Source of the DNA: Nodosilinea sp. FACHB-131
GTDB taxonomy: Bacteria > Cyanobacteriota > Cyanobacteriia > Phormidesmidales > Phormidesmidaceae
Assembly: GCF_014695395.1 (NCBI RefSeq)
Contig: NZ_JACJOF010000010.1
Location: 186,001-250,000 of the forward strand
Direction: 5' to 3'
DNA length: 64,000 nucleotides
Below are positions 6,591 through 15,461 of the stretch, in pieces. Numbering within the stretch: position 1 is the first letter of the stretch; every line of letters begins with the position of its first letter. Under the pieces are notes generated by a model, which saw only the letters and a list, made by a program, of their open reading frames with translations, was not told the DNA's origin and searched no databases. The translations under genes were made by a program, and so were the position numbers.

Positions 6591-9092
6591 TTAATGGGTT
6601 CTAGCGGTTAACACATCGTACAAACCCCAGATTGCCATGGGGCGCATGTAGTGGCAGGCGCGGTAGGTGCCCAGGGCGGTGATCGCCTCAGGGGTGCGAA
6701 ATTGCAGGCCGTAGCTATAAATTTGCTGCACGACGGATTCGGCGATCGCCATCGCCTCTGCCGTCTTTCCCATCTGGGCAAAGAACGCCGCCAGCCCAAA
6801 GTTGATGCCGATCCACACCTCCTGCTGGTGGGTGCTGTCGGGATCTTCGGGGGAGCCATCCGGCAATACGCCATTGGCAGCCCCGATCGCCAGCTTCAGC
6901 GTCGCCGCGCTAAAGTTGCCCAGCTGCGCCCCCTCAAACTTTTGCTGGGGCGGGCGCTCCTGGCTTTGCACCACCTGGTTAAATTTCACAAAGCAGGCGT
7001 CGTAGATAGCGTCGAGGGCCGATAGGGTAAATTCGTCCTCGACCAAATCGGGCAGGCCCAGGTGGCGCACCATAAACTGGCCACAGAGCTGGTCGGCCAT
7101 CACCACATCGGAGCCACTGCCCGTATCCAACCGGTAGTAGCGGCCGTTCCACAGTTTAGGGTGGTAGGCCTTGAGGCCGTTGTCGAGCCAGCGGCGGTAC
7201 TGGCTAAGCAGAATGGGGGTATTGCCGGGGGCCAGCCCATTGGCGGTAAGGATGTCGGCGATCGCGATCGCTGCCTCCATTGCCCCCAGCCACAGCCCAC
7301 CGCAGTAGGCGCTAATCCCCTTCAGCTGCCAGTCATCGAAGGTTTGGTCGGGGGCTCCCTCGTTTTCGGGAATGCCGTCGCCGTCGCGATCGAACTGTTT
7401 CAGGTATTGCAGGGTGTCGACCACGGCGGGCCAGCAGTCTTTGAGAAAGGCCACATCCGTCGCGCCCGTGAACTGGTAGGCGCGGTAAACCTGAAGCACA
7501 AAGTCGCTGCCCAGGTCTTTCCACTGGTTGCAGTCTTGGTAGCTGGTGTAGTTGGTCTGTGCCCAGGGGTGCTCGTTGGGGGCACCCAGGTCGTGGGGGG
7601 TGGCGCCCTTGAGCTTGCGGACTGCCGGAGGCTGCTCTAGACCCATGGTGACGTAGTAGCCAATGATCCGCCGCCGCTCATCCTGAGCGGGGATGGCGCG
7701 GGCAAAGGCGCGCAGCACCGCTTTCTCGAGTTCGGGCCACAGCAGCAGGGTGGCAAAGCCGCCGTAGAGGCGCACATCCAAACTTTCGTACCAGCGGTAG
7801 TCGATGCACTCCAGCACCGCAAACTGGCCCACGGGGTCGGCCTCGGTGGCGGCGCTCCACAGGGTGCCGCCGCTGGCCAGGTCGTACAGCTCGTTAAATA
7901 GCGCCATTTTGAACCAGTCGGGCAGGTCGGGCCGATCGAGAATTGGCTGCTGCCAGGCAATGATCTGCTGCTGCCAGGTTTTGTATTCGGTCAGGGCATC
8001 GAAGGCGATCGCCCTGGCATTTCGTCCACTGGTGCCAAAGAAGTCGGTATAGCGCCGGTAGTTGTTTACCCCAGCGGCGAATTCTGTCACTGGCAGATCC
8101 CACGCCAGGGCAACGGGGATTTGGTGGGTTTCGCCAGGTTGCAGGGTGAAGCGCAGGGCGATCGCACAGCCGATCTGCTCTCCGTCTTCCGCTGGAGAGG
8201 TATCCAACAGGTTCATCAGCCGCCCCAGCTTAGCGAACGAATCCCATAGGTCACGCCCGTCGCCTACCGGGTTCCAGCGCAGGTCGTAGGAAACTTCTAC
8301 GCCGGGGTCGTCTAGGGTAGCGATGCACCACTGGCCATCACCTTCCTTCGGTTCCCCATCCCAGTTCCCATCCATCACCAGGGCCTTGAGGCCGTCGGCG
8401 TTGATGAACTGGTTGAAGTTGCCGGTGCTTTGCCCCAGGGCGGGCACGTAGTCGTAGTAGGGGCTGCCGTCGTCGCGCAGCAGCACCTCTGGGGATTTTT
8501 GGGTATTGGTGAACCAGCCCACCATATTTTGCCAGCTCACCATGATGCTCAAGGTGATGGGGGTGGTAGTCGGGTTATGGGCCGTCCATTCAAAGGCCAC
8601 CACCGGGTAGCTAGCCTCTTTGTAGTTGTCGGGCCAGATGGGCGACACCTGTTCGCAGGTGATCTGGGCGCGAAACACATTCTCGTAGCGGTACCAGCTG
8701 CGGGGGTAGAGGGCGTGATAGCTGCCCGTGGCGCGGGCTTTAGTGGAGGCGGGATACCACGACCATGACGACAGACTGCCATCGGTGGGCGGCTGGGTGC
8801 TGAGGGCGTAGGTCTGGGTTCTGCCGCCCCCCTGCTCCCAAAGGCTGAACTGGCAGCCCGGAAAGCTTTGGAACACATGCTCGCCGCCATCCATGTGCCA
8901 GAGGTTGAAGTCGCCGTTGGGCGATCGCCCAACACAGCCTGCCCCCAGCCCGCCCAGGGGTGCTCCGTGGTCTGGGCCATCGTCGAGGTTGCTAGCGTAG
9001 CGCACGATGTAGTGGTGCTCCCACGGCTGGCCGAGGGGTCGTTGCCATGCCTGGGACGGAATCTGGGGAGGGAGGGATGGGGTTTCAGTCAT
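6591..9092 (-). CDS. GH116 family beta-glycosidase (bile-acid glucosidase-like)
   Basis: This encodes 833 residues and resembles the GH116 family (GBA2/SSO1353 type), which hydrolyses beta-glucosides or beta-xylosides with retention. The N-terminal beta domain begins with GGLGAGCVGRSPNGDFNLW, the usual opening of this family. In the C-terminal (alpha/alpha)6 domain, VLECIDYRWYESLDVRLYG contains the probable nucleophile (about Glu428), and TFDDWQLKGISAYCGGLWLG contains the probable acid/base (about Asp586). No signal peptide is visible, so a cytoplasmic location is likely. A 30-bp gap separates it from the putative toxin gene. The natural substrate is unknown; a glycolipid or compatible-solute glucoside is possible. 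Confidence 0.92.
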   Translation of the reverse strand: MTETPSLPPQIPSQAWQRPLGQPWEHHYIVRYASNLDDGPDHGAPLGGLGAGCVGRSPNGDFNLWHMDGGEHVFQSFPGCQFSLWEQGGGRTQTYALSTQPPTDGSLSSWSWYPASTKARATGSYHALYPRSWYRYENVFRAQITCEQVSPIWPDNYKEASYPVVAFEWTAHNPTTTPITLSIMVSWQNMVGWFTNTQKSPEVLLRDDGSPYYDYVPALGQSTGNFNQFINADGLKALVMDGNWDGEPKEGDGQWCIATLDDPGVEVSYDLRWNPVGDGRDLWDSFAKLGRLMNLLDTSPAEDGEQIGCAIALRFTLQPGETHQIPVALAWDLPVTEFAAGVNNYRRYTDFFGTSGRNARAIAFDALTEYKTWQQQIIAWQQPILDRPDLPDWFKMALFNELYDLASGGTLWSAATEADPVGQFAVLECIDYRWYESLDVRLYGGFATLLLWPELEKAVLRAFARAIPAQDERRRIIGYYVTMGLEQPPAVRKLKGATPHDLGAPNEHPWAQTNYTSYQDCNQWKDLGSDFVLQVYRAYQFTGATDVAFLKDCWPAVVDTLQYLKQFDRDGDGIPENEGAPDQTFDDWQLKGISAYCGGLWLGAMEAAIAIADILTANGLAPGNTPILLSQYRRWLDNGLKAYHPKLWNGRYYRLDTGSGSDVVMADQLCGQFMVRHLGLPDLVEDEFTLSALDAIYDACFVKFNQVVQSQERPPQQKFEGAQLGNFSAATLKLAIGAANGVLPDGSPEDPDSTHQQEVWIGINFGLAAFFAQMGKTAEAMAIAESVVQQIYSYGLQFRTPEAITALGTYRACHYMRPMAIWGLYDVLTARTH

Positions 9093-9407
9093 CCCAAAAT
9101 ATTACCGGAGCGGGTTGGTTTATGGGCTTTCCCCAATTTGAACTCAGCGCTGAATGGGTTGGCGATCGCGGCCTCACCCATGGCACCAGGCGATCGGGAT
9201 TTAGTAGTTAGGCCTCCTCACCCGTTCGTCAACGTCAGTTGCTTGCCGTAGACCCGCGTCTTAAGCTCGTCACCAATTCCTCACACCTGGGCGCACCCAA
9301 GCCCACACTCGCTGTAGATCCCTTTAGAATTGGGAAGCTTGAGAGGCGGTTGGCACGTCTCCCACGGCGTCAAACCCGCCCTTCAAGAACATTTGGACAG
9401 GTCAACC
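9093..9407. other. divergent intergenic region
   Basis: This is the spacer between the GH116 gene (reading left) and the desulfurase-like gene (reading right). It holds two GCGATCGC/GCGATCG elements near 9160-9195. No clear promoter boxes or hairpin were seen. If the right-hand gene starts at the TTG at 9330 instead of 9408, the spacer is 237 bp. Confidence 0.5.
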
Positions 9408-10652
9408 TTGCCCCTTACCCACAATCCCCCCGCTACCCTCGATCTCGACTTTGTCCGACAGCAGTTTCCCGCTTTGGCGGGTGATTGGGTCTTTTTTGAC
9501 AACGCTGGCGGCTCGCAGATTCTCAAACCCGTAGTCGATCGCATCACCTCATTTCTCTATGAGTCGAACGTGCAGCTGGGGGCCAGCTACGCGGTGTCGC
9601 AGCTGGCGACGGAGCGGGTGGCGGCGGGGGCCAAGGCCATGGCCACGCTGATCAACGCCGACGACCCGACGGAGGTCGTGCTCGGGTCCAGCACCTCGGC
9701 GCTGTTGCGCATGCTGGCCCAGTGCTTTCGCCCGACCCTCGAACCGGGCGATGAAATTGTCGTCACCAACGCCGACCACGAGGCCAACATTAGCCCCTGG
9801 GTGGAGCTAGAGCGCGAGGGCATTGTCGTTAAGACCTGGCGGGTCAACCCCACCACCTTTGAACTCGATCTGGCCGATCTAGAGGCCCTGCTGACGCCGC
9901 AGACTCGTTTAGTCGCTGTCACCCACACGTCGAATGTGTTGGGCAGCATTCATCCAGTGCGGGCGATCGCCGATCTCGTCCACGCCCACGGGGCGCTGCT
10001 CTGCGTCGATGGGGTTGCCTTTGCCCCCCACCGCCGCATCGACGTGCAGGCCCTGGACGTCGATTTCTACACCTTTAGTCTCTATAAGGTGTATGGCCCC
10101 CACATGGCGCTGCTCTACGGCAAAAAAGAGCTGCTGCTGGCCCTGCCCGGCTACAACCACTACTTCATCGACGACACGGCAATCCCCTACAAATTTCAGC
10201 CCGGGGGCAGCAGCTACGAGCTGAGCTACAGCCTCACGGCCATCACTGACTACTTTGAAGCTCTGGCTCAGCACCACGGCCAGCCTGACGAAGCAAGCCC
10301 CATCGATCAAGCCTTCGGCCTGATTCAGCAGCACGAAGGAGCGCTTAACGGACGGCTGCTCTCGTTTCTGCACAGTCGGCCCAAGGTGCGCATTATCGGT
10401 CGCGACACCGCTGACCCGACGGAGCGCGTGTCAACGATTTCCTTTGTGGTGGAGGGGGTGAGCAGCGACCAAATTCCGCCCCGGCTCGATGCTCACAACA
10501 TTGGCATTCGCTACGGCCATTTCTACGCGCTGCGGCTGATCGAAGATTTGGGATTGTTGCCCCAGCAGGGCGTGGTGCGGGTCAGCATGGTGCACTACAA
10601 CACGCTTGAGGAATGCGATCGCTTAATCGAGAAACTCGCCCACTATCTATAA
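9408..10652 (+). CDS. cysteine desulfurase-like PLP enzyme (class V aminotransferase)
   Basis: This encodes about 414 residues from a TTG at 9408; an in-frame TTG at 9330 would add 26 residues unlike the family. It is a fold-type I PLP enzyme: DFVRQQFPALAGDWVFFDN opens it, TNADHEANISPW carries the His that stacks on PLP, CVDGVAFAPHR carries the Asp that holds the pyridine nitrogen, and TFSLYKVYGPHM holds the Schiff-base lysine. The 'cysteine desulfurase-like' subgroup differs from IscS/SufS; I see no obvious IscS-type catalytic Cys loop, so its true substrate is open. No iron-sulfur assembly genes are adjacent. Confidence 0.88.
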   Translation: MPLTHNPPATLDLDFVRQQFPALAGDWVFFDNAGGSQILKPVVDRITSFLYESNVQLGASYAVSQLATERVAAGAKAMATLINADDPTEVVLGSSTSALLRMLAQCFRPTLEPGDEIVVTNADHEANISPWVELEREGIVVKTWRVNPTTFELDLADLEALLTPQTRLVAVTHTSNVLGSIHPVRAIADLVHAHGALLCVDGVAFAPHRRIDVQALDVDFYTFSLYKVYGPHMALLYGKKELLLALPGYNHYFIDDTAIPYKFQPGGSSYELSYSLTAITDYFEALAQHHGQPDEASPIDQAFGLIQQHEGALNGRLLSFLHSRPKVRIIGRDTADPTERVSTISFVVEGVSSDQIPPRLDAHNIGIRYGHFYALRLIEDLGLLPQQGVVRVSMVHYNTLEECDRLIEKLAHYL

Positions 10653-11056
10653 GAATCCCCAGCCAAGGCTGCCATGATTGACCCAGCGTCAGCGCCCGCT
10701 TAAGAATTTGTCCTACCCAATGTAGCTAGCTGCAACAAAGCTTATTGCAACTTAGCCTGTCTCATTCCCGGGTAGGGTGGAGGGCATCTGGTGTAGCGGC
10801 AGCCAACGTTTGAGTATCCCAAAAGCCTAGTAGGCAAGGGGTATAAGAGCTAACACCTCTGTTTGAAGCTGGGGAACGCGGCGGTCAGCTTTAAGTTGGC
10901 GCTGGCAGATTTTGGCAGTTGAAAACAGGCTGATTTGTGCACAGCTCAGGGTTTTGCGAGGGCAGGCAAAAAACCAATTCAAAAAGTGTCCCAGTTCTGA
11001 GATCTGGGATAAGCTAATTGGCGACGTTCGCTGCTCCTCCGATCGCGATTTACACC
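10653..11056 (+). other. 404-bp intergenic region, 5' leader of the M23 gene
   Basis: No gene is supported here; a short open frame from 10912 has no family signal. An imperfect dyad at about 10731-10749 (TGCAACAAAGCTTATTGCA) is a possible operator. The length suggests a long untranslated leader or a promoter region for the peptidase gene. No known riboswitch signature was recognised. Confidence 0.4.
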
Positions 11057-11746
11057 ATGAATTGGCGACTCTGCAATCTCCCCAGACTGACTTCTGCTGC
11101 TCAATTCAAATTCGGCGTGGTTAAGACTTTAGTTCGTAGTTTGGCGAGCGGCTGGAGGCAGAGGCCTCGCCGCAGAGCCTTGCTCGGGCTAGGGTTGGCC
11201 ACAGCGTTCTTGGTCTCAGTAGCGATGCCCCGCTCGGTATCGGTGGCCAACGCCCAAGACCTAACCGCTGCGCTTTGGACTCGGGCCTCGTTTCCGGTTG
11301 AAAATTTCCAAACCTATACCTCCCCCTTCGGCTACCGCAGTGACCCCTACAACGGTGGCTCTCGTTTTCATTACGGCCTTGATCTAGCGGCCCCCAATGG
11401 TAGCTACATTCGCAACTGGTGGGCGGGCGAAGTGCTGTGGGTCGAGGGCGATGGCGCCTGTGGCACCTCCATGGCGATCAAATCGGGGGAATGGACCCAT
11501 ATTTACTGCCACATGCAGGGGCATGTGGAGGGCAGTGGCCAGAACAAAGTCATGGTCGATCGCGACGGCGGCATTCAGCTGCAGGCGGGCCAGGCCATTC
11601 CTGCGGGGGCGCGCATTGGCCGAGTGGGCATGACGGGCCGCACCACCGGGCCGCACCTGCACTGGGCTCTCAAGTACCAAGACAACTGGGTTGATCCGGC
11701 TCTGGTGCTGCGGGCCATGTATGTTGGCCAGCAGGCGGCGCTGTAG
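11057..11746 (+). CDS. exported M23-family metallopeptidase
   Basis: This encodes 229 residues from the ATG at 11057; a TTG at 11018 is in frame but gives an unlikely N-terminus. A basic region (RQRPRRRALLG) then a hydrophobic stretch ending VANAQ looks like a signal peptide. The catalytic domain has SPFGYRSDPYNGG, then FHYGLDLAAPNG (HxxxD, two zinc ligands) and GPHLHWAL (HxH, the remaining ligands). M23 enzymes are Gly-Gly/peptidoglycan cross-link endopeptidases acting in the periplasm. The next gene starts 6 bp downstream, so the two probably form an operon. Confidence 0.93.
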   Translation: MNWRLCNLPRLTSAAQFKFGVVKTLVRSLASGWRQRPRRRALLGLGLATAFLVSVAMPRSVSVANAQDLTAALWTRASFPVENFQTYTSPFGYRSDPYNGGSRFHYGLDLAAPNGSYIRNWWAGEVLWVEGDGACGTSMAIKSGEWTHIYCHMQGHVEGSGQNKVMVDRDGGIQLQAGQAIPAGARIGRVGMTGRTTGPHLHWALKYQDNWVDPALVLRAMYVGQQAAL

Positions 11747-11752
11747 GGTTCG

Positions 11753-13909
11753 GTGCCTTGCCCCGGTTGGCGATGGATAGCCTGGTTAGGACTTGTGGTT
11801 TTGGTAGTGGGAATGGCAATCGCTCAGCCGCTCTCTGCCCTAGCAGCTGACAGCCACCCACCTCTGACATTAGACCTGTTGCGCCAGCGGCTAGCGGCCC
11901 CGGTGCAGCGGGAGGGCAGACCAGCCATCGATCTGCGCTACTACACCATCGATCTGCGGCCTGACAGCCCCCTGACCGATAGCTTTTACCGGCTGCTGAG
12001 CAGCGGGCTGCAAAAACCGGCAACAACCCCAGTGCTCGACCTGAGTTATGCCGTGGTGCAAGGCGATCTCGACTTGCAGCGCCTGGGCCAGCGGGAACCC
12101 CTCTATGGCGACAACCTCTCACCGCTGCTGAGCGATACCGGACAGGCTCAACTGAGGCGCGATCGCCAGCGCTTGCTCCAGCTCAGTCGGCTCTCCCAGT
12201 CATTGCTCATTCAAGGCCAGGGTAGCAGCCAGCAAATTTATTTATTCAAAGCGCCGCTGGTGGCGGTGCAGACCCGCTTCACGGGCCAGGTACTGGGGGG
12301 CGATACGTTCTTTTTGGGGCGAGTGCTAGCCAGCGGGGCAGTGTTTGAGCAGGGCCTCTCTGTGGGCGGGGCGCGCTTCAACCAAGCGGTAAATTTTTCG
12401 GGGGCCGACTTTCGCCAGAGAGTGCAGGCCAAGGGCAGCCTATTTTTTGAGCCGGCCCGGTTTGATCAGAGCCAGTTGCGCAGCGGCGCGACTTTTCAGG
12501 GAGCCGAGTTTAAAGCCGATGTCAATTTCAGCCGGGCGGTGCTAGCGGGCGATCTAAACTTTGGCCGCGTGCAGTGGCAGGGGGTGGCCGACTTTGCCCG
12601 CACGGTGTGGCAGAGCAGCGCCTTCTTTGTGCGCAGCTACTTTGCCAAGGCGCTGTTTTTTACCGAAGCCCGCTTTGACGCGCCACTGGTGCTGCGTCAA
12701 ACCCGCTTTGGCGAGCCAGTCAACCTGCGCAACGCCATGGTCGGCGGTGAGGTCGATCTGGGGGATGCGATATTTCTGCCAGGGGCCTACCTAAACGTGG
12801 CGGGTCTGGAGTTTAGCCTGGAGCAAACCCAGATTTTGGGCACCCCCAGCAAAATTGGTCGGGTGTTTTCGGTGCCGCAGCTGGCGGGCAACGAGACCCT
12901 GCTGCGCAACCTGGAGCGCAACTTTCGCAATCAGGAGCAGATTAGCGACGCCAACTCGATCGCCTACACCGCCGAGCGCCTGCGGCTAAAAAGCTGGCAG
13001 CAGCGGCTGCTGGGGACCAACGTCAACACCGCTTCGGTGGCCGCCCTGGTGCGGGCGGGCTTTACCGAGGCCCAGGCGGCGGCGGTAGTCAACCAGCGCC
13101 AAATCCGAACCTTCATCGGCACCGAGGGGGTGCTGAGCGTGCCGGGGGTTGACCTGGCAGCGTATCTAAAGGTGCGCGATCGCATCTTTGCCCGCGACAC
13201 CTTCCCGATTACGCGGCGGTTTACCCTGGCCTTGCAGTGGCTGTGGCTGGGAGGGCTAGTGGTGCTGAGCCGCTATGGCACCAGCTTTGGCCTCACCTTC
13301 GGCCTGGGTCTGGTGGCCATTCCCACCTTTGCGCTGATGTTTTGGCTGGTCGATCGCTACCGTCGCCGCCGAGCCACCCCGATTCTGCCGCCCCTGGCAG
13401 AAGGGCTATGGCTGGGGGGAGGCTGTAGCCTGCTGCTGGGGCTGGGGCTCAACGCCTTGCTGCGCTCCGCCGACTATCCGCTGCTGACTCTGGGCTTTTT
13501 GTTTATGCTGCTGGTGCCAGTGCCCGCCGTGCTGATTGGTCTCTTAATTAAGCGGGGCCGCTACCACGACCTGATGCAGGAAAGCTACTTTGTCGAAGAC
13601 GGCAGCCTGCGCCAGCTGCGGCTCTTGATCGCGCGCCTGCCGGTGATCCCAAAGTTTCCGTTTTTTCGCGATCGCTACACCTACCTGCTGCTCGATCGAC
13701 GCTGGAACTGGCTAAATTATTTAGACTTTAGTCTCAACAACTGGCTAAAGTTTGGCTTTAATGACATTCGATTACGAGACGAGCATGTGCCGGGGCTGAT
13801 TACAGCTTTGGTGTGGTATCAATGGGGGTTGGGTCTGCTCTACACAGCGCTGCTCCTGTGGACGCTCTCGCGCACCATCCCAGGGCTGAACCTGCTGATT
13901 TATTTCTAG
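11753..13909 (+). CDS. pentapeptide-repeat-like multi-domain membrane protein
   Basis: This encodes 718 residues from a GTG 6 bp after the M23 gene. A signal-anchor (LVVLVVGMAIAQPLSALAA) is followed by a soluble region. Residues about 180-340 show a quasi-repeated pattern with F/L at every fifth position (RFNQAVNFSGADFRQRVQAK; FKADVNFSRAVLAGDLNFG), as in degenerate pentapeptide beta-helices. A helix-hairpin-helix-like segment near residue 430 (NTASVAALVRAGFTEAQAAA) resembles ComEA-type motifs. The last third has four to five membrane segments (around 490-600 and at the C-terminus). Function is unknown; the pairing with a peptidoglycan hydrolase suggests an envelope role. Confidence 0.85.
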   Translation: MPCPGWRWIAWLGLVVLVVGMAIAQPLSALAADSHPPLTLDLLRQRLAAPVQREGRPAIDLRYYTIDLRPDSPLTDSFYRLLSSGLQKPATTPVLDLSYAVVQGDLDLQRLGQREPLYGDNLSPLLSDTGQAQLRRDRQRLLQLSRLSQSLLIQGQGSSQQIYLFKAPLVAVQTRFTGQVLGGDTFFLGRVLASGAVFEQGLSVGGARFNQAVNFSGADFRQRVQAKGSLFFEPARFDQSQLRSGATFQGAEFKADVNFSRAVLAGDLNFGRVQWQGVADFARTVWQSSAFFVRSYFAKALFFTEARFDAPLVLRQTRFGEPVNLRNAMVGGEVDLGDAIFLPGAYLNVAGLEFSLEQTQILGTPSKIGRVFSVPQLAGNETLLRNLERNFRNQEQISDANSIAYTAERLRLKSWQQRLLGTNVNTASVAALVRAGFTEAQAAAVVNQRQIRTFIGTEGVLSVPGVDLAAYLKVRDRIFARDTFPITRRFTLALQWLWLGGLVVLSRYGTSFGLTFGLGLVAIPTFALMFWLVDRYRRRRATPILPPLAEGLWLGGGCSLLLGLGLNALLRSADYPLLTLGFLFMLLVPVPAVLIGLLIKRGRYHDLMQESYFVEDGSLRQLRLLIARLPVIPKFPFFRDRYTYLLLDRRWNWLNYLDFSLNNWLKFGFNDIRLRDEHVPGLITALVWYQWGLGLLYTALLLWTLSRTIPGLNLLIYF

Positions 13910-13948
13910 CGCCGCTGTTGGCTATCCGTTGACCGTTTTCTGCCCCCC

Positions 13949-14545
13949 GTGACCCAACCCTCTGCTTCAGATCTCAACCATCAGGCCAAATCCGATCTGC
14001 GCCGCCGCCTCATCAGCGCCCGCCGGAGCATTCCCCCCCAGCTGTGGAAGCAAAAGAGCGATCGCATCTGCGCCCACCTGCTCAACTGGAGCTACTTTCG
14101 CCAGTGCCGCATTATCCTGGCCTACACCAGCTTTCGCCAAGAGCCCGACCTCAGCCCCCTGACAGCGCACCATCCCCACTGGGGGCTGCCCCGCTGCGTC
14201 GATAAAAACCAGCTGACCTGGCACTACTGGTCGGCCAACAGCCGCTGGCCCCTGCGTAAAGGCTCCTACGGCATTATTGAACCCCACCCGCGATCGCCCC
14301 AGGTGGACCTTTCTCTGGTAGATCTCATCCTCGTGCCCGCCGTCGCCTGCGACGTGCGCGGTTACCGCCTTGGCTACGGTGGCGGCTACTACGATCGCCT
14401 GCTCAGCCAGCCCCCCTGGCAAAGCATTCCCACCGTGGGCATTGTGTTCGAATACGCCCGCCTGCCTAGCTTGCCGAAAGACGTGTGGGACAAACCCCTC
14501 GCCGGCGTCTGCTCCGAAAGCGGCCTCTTCCTCGGCGAAAAATAA
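13949..14545 (+). CDS. 5-formyltetrahydrofolate cyclo-ligase
   Basis: This encodes 198 residues from a GTG at 13949, the usual length for the family. It converts 5-formyl-THF to 5,10-methenyl-THF using ATP, in cytoplasmic one-carbon metabolism. Visible motifs are KSDLRRRLISARRSIPP at the N-terminus (substrate/ATP contact), ILAYTSFRQEPDL, and the hallmark LGYGGGYYDRLL near residue 145, followed by VGIVFEYARLP. folC, another folate gene, lies 46 kb away and is not coregulated as far as the sequence shows. The 99 bp after the stop are almost purely pyrimidine. Confidence 0.93.
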   Translation: MTQPSASDLNHQAKSDLRRRLISARRSIPPQLWKQKSDRICAHLLNWSYFRQCRIILAYTSFRQEPDLSPLTAHHPHWGLPRCVDKNQLTWHYWSANSRWPLRKGSYGIIEPHPRSPQVDLSLVDLILVPAVACDVRGYRLGYGGGYYDRLLSQPPWQSIPTVGIVFEYARLPSLPKDVWDKPLAGVCSESGLFLGEK

Positions 14546-14644
14546 CCTCCCTATTTTCCGCCCCATCTCCCTCACCCTCCCACTCTCCCTCACCCTCCCA
14601 CTCTCCTACTCCCCCACCCTCCTCACCTCCCCCATCTCCCTCCC
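14546..14644 (+). repeat. C-rich pyrimidine tract abutting a start codon
   Basis: The whole intergenic spacer is pyrimidine-rich on the coding strand, built from near repeats of CTCCCTCACCCTCCCACT (two copies), then CCCCCACCC and CTCACCTCC blocks. It runs directly into the ATG at 14645, so that gene has no Shine-Dalgarno. Similar tracts occur at 30945-30997 and 40404-40483, before other genes, and inside a kinase gene at about 19741-19850. Confidence 0.8.
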
Positions 14645-15280
14645 ATGCACGGCCCCAGCCCCACCACCCGCCACCCCATTCCCGGCGTCACCCGCACAGC
14701 CTTTCTCAACACCCTCGTCACTAACCCCAACATTCTCGTCGGCGACTATACCTACTACGACGATTTTGAGAATCCTGAGAACTTCGAGCGCAACGTGCTC
14801 TACCACTTCGACTTCATCGGCGACAAACTGATCATCGGCAAATTCTGCTCCATCGCCTCCGATGTCAAATTCATCATGAACGGCGGCAACCACCGCACCG
14901 ACTGGTTCACTAATTACCCTTTTCCCGTGTTTGGCCAGGGCTGGGAGTCGGTCATGCCCAGCGAATGGCCCTACAAAGGCGACACCGTTATTGGCCACGA
15001 CGTGTGGATCGGCTACGGCGCGACCCTCATGCCTGGGGTGGAGGTGGGCGATGGGGCAATTATCGCGGCTCAGTCGGTGGTGACCAAGGCCGTGCCTCCC
15101 TACGCCGTAGTCGGTGGCAATCCCGCCCAGGTCATCCGCTATCGCTTCGACGAAGCCACTATTGAGGCCCTGCTAGAAATTCAATGGTGGCACTGGGAGA
15201 TTGAAAAAATCACCCGCCACCTACCCGCCATCTGTGGGGCTGACTTCCAGGCCCTGCAAGAGGCCCACCGAAGCGTTTAG
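14645..15280 (+). CDS. CatB/Vat-type hexapeptide O-acetyltransferase
   Basis: This encodes 211 residues. It is a left-handed beta-helix (hexapeptide repeat) acetyltransferase of the xenobiotic acetyltransferase/CatB group: LIIGKFCSIASDVKFIMNG NHRTDW includes the catalytic His of the family (the H of NHRTDW), then VIGHDVWIGYGATLMPGV and VGDGAIIAAQSVVTKAVPP, and PYAVVGGNPAQVIRYRF at the end of the helix. Members acetylate chloramphenicol or streptogramins, but many chromosomal copies act on sugars or unknown acceptors, so a resistance role is not claimed. Translation starts without a Shine-Dalgarno because a C-rich tract abuts the ATG. Confidence 0.92.
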   Translation: MHGPSPTTRHPIPGVTRTAFLNTLVTNPNILVGDYTYYDDFENPENFERNVLYHFDFIGDKLIIGKFCSIASDVKFIMNGGNHRTDWFTNYPFPVFGQGWESVMPSEWPYKGDTVIGHDVWIGYGATLMPGVEVGDGAIIAAQSVVTKAVPPYAVVGGNPAQVIRYRFDEATIEALLEIQWWHWEIEKITRHLPAICGADFQALQEAHRSV

Positions 15281-15371
15281 AACCCACAAGACGGTAGCGC
15301 ACCTGCTGACCGATTACTCTCTCGCCAGAAAAATCCTGTAGAAAGCCTGTCCTAGCTGTCCACTCTCCAGC

Positions 15372-15405
15372 AACACTGGCCAGCTCAAGCTAGCTGGTCA
15401 GTGTT
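15372..15405 (+). terminator. intergenic hairpin, possible terminator
   Basis: Arms AACACTGGCCAGCT and AGCTGGTCAGTGTT pair over 14 bp with one G-T wobble and a 6-nt loop. The hairpin lies 91 bp after the acetyltransferase stop. No U-run follows, so either a factor-independent stop of weak type or an RNA-stabilising element is possible. Confidence 0.5.
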
Positions 15406-15461
15406 CTCGGCCTAACCATCTGGGGTACTCTTTGGGCAAATTCCTTCGGGTGGCTAAGAGC

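Noticed and set aside
10653-11056. tRNA or small RNA gene
   Set aside because: No T-loop GTTCGA-type motif or cloverleaf could be found; only a weak dyad.
14645-15280. Antibiotic-resistance acetyltransferase
   Set aside because: The fold is clear, but chromosomal hexapeptide acetyltransferases often act on other acceptors; no mobile or resistance context.
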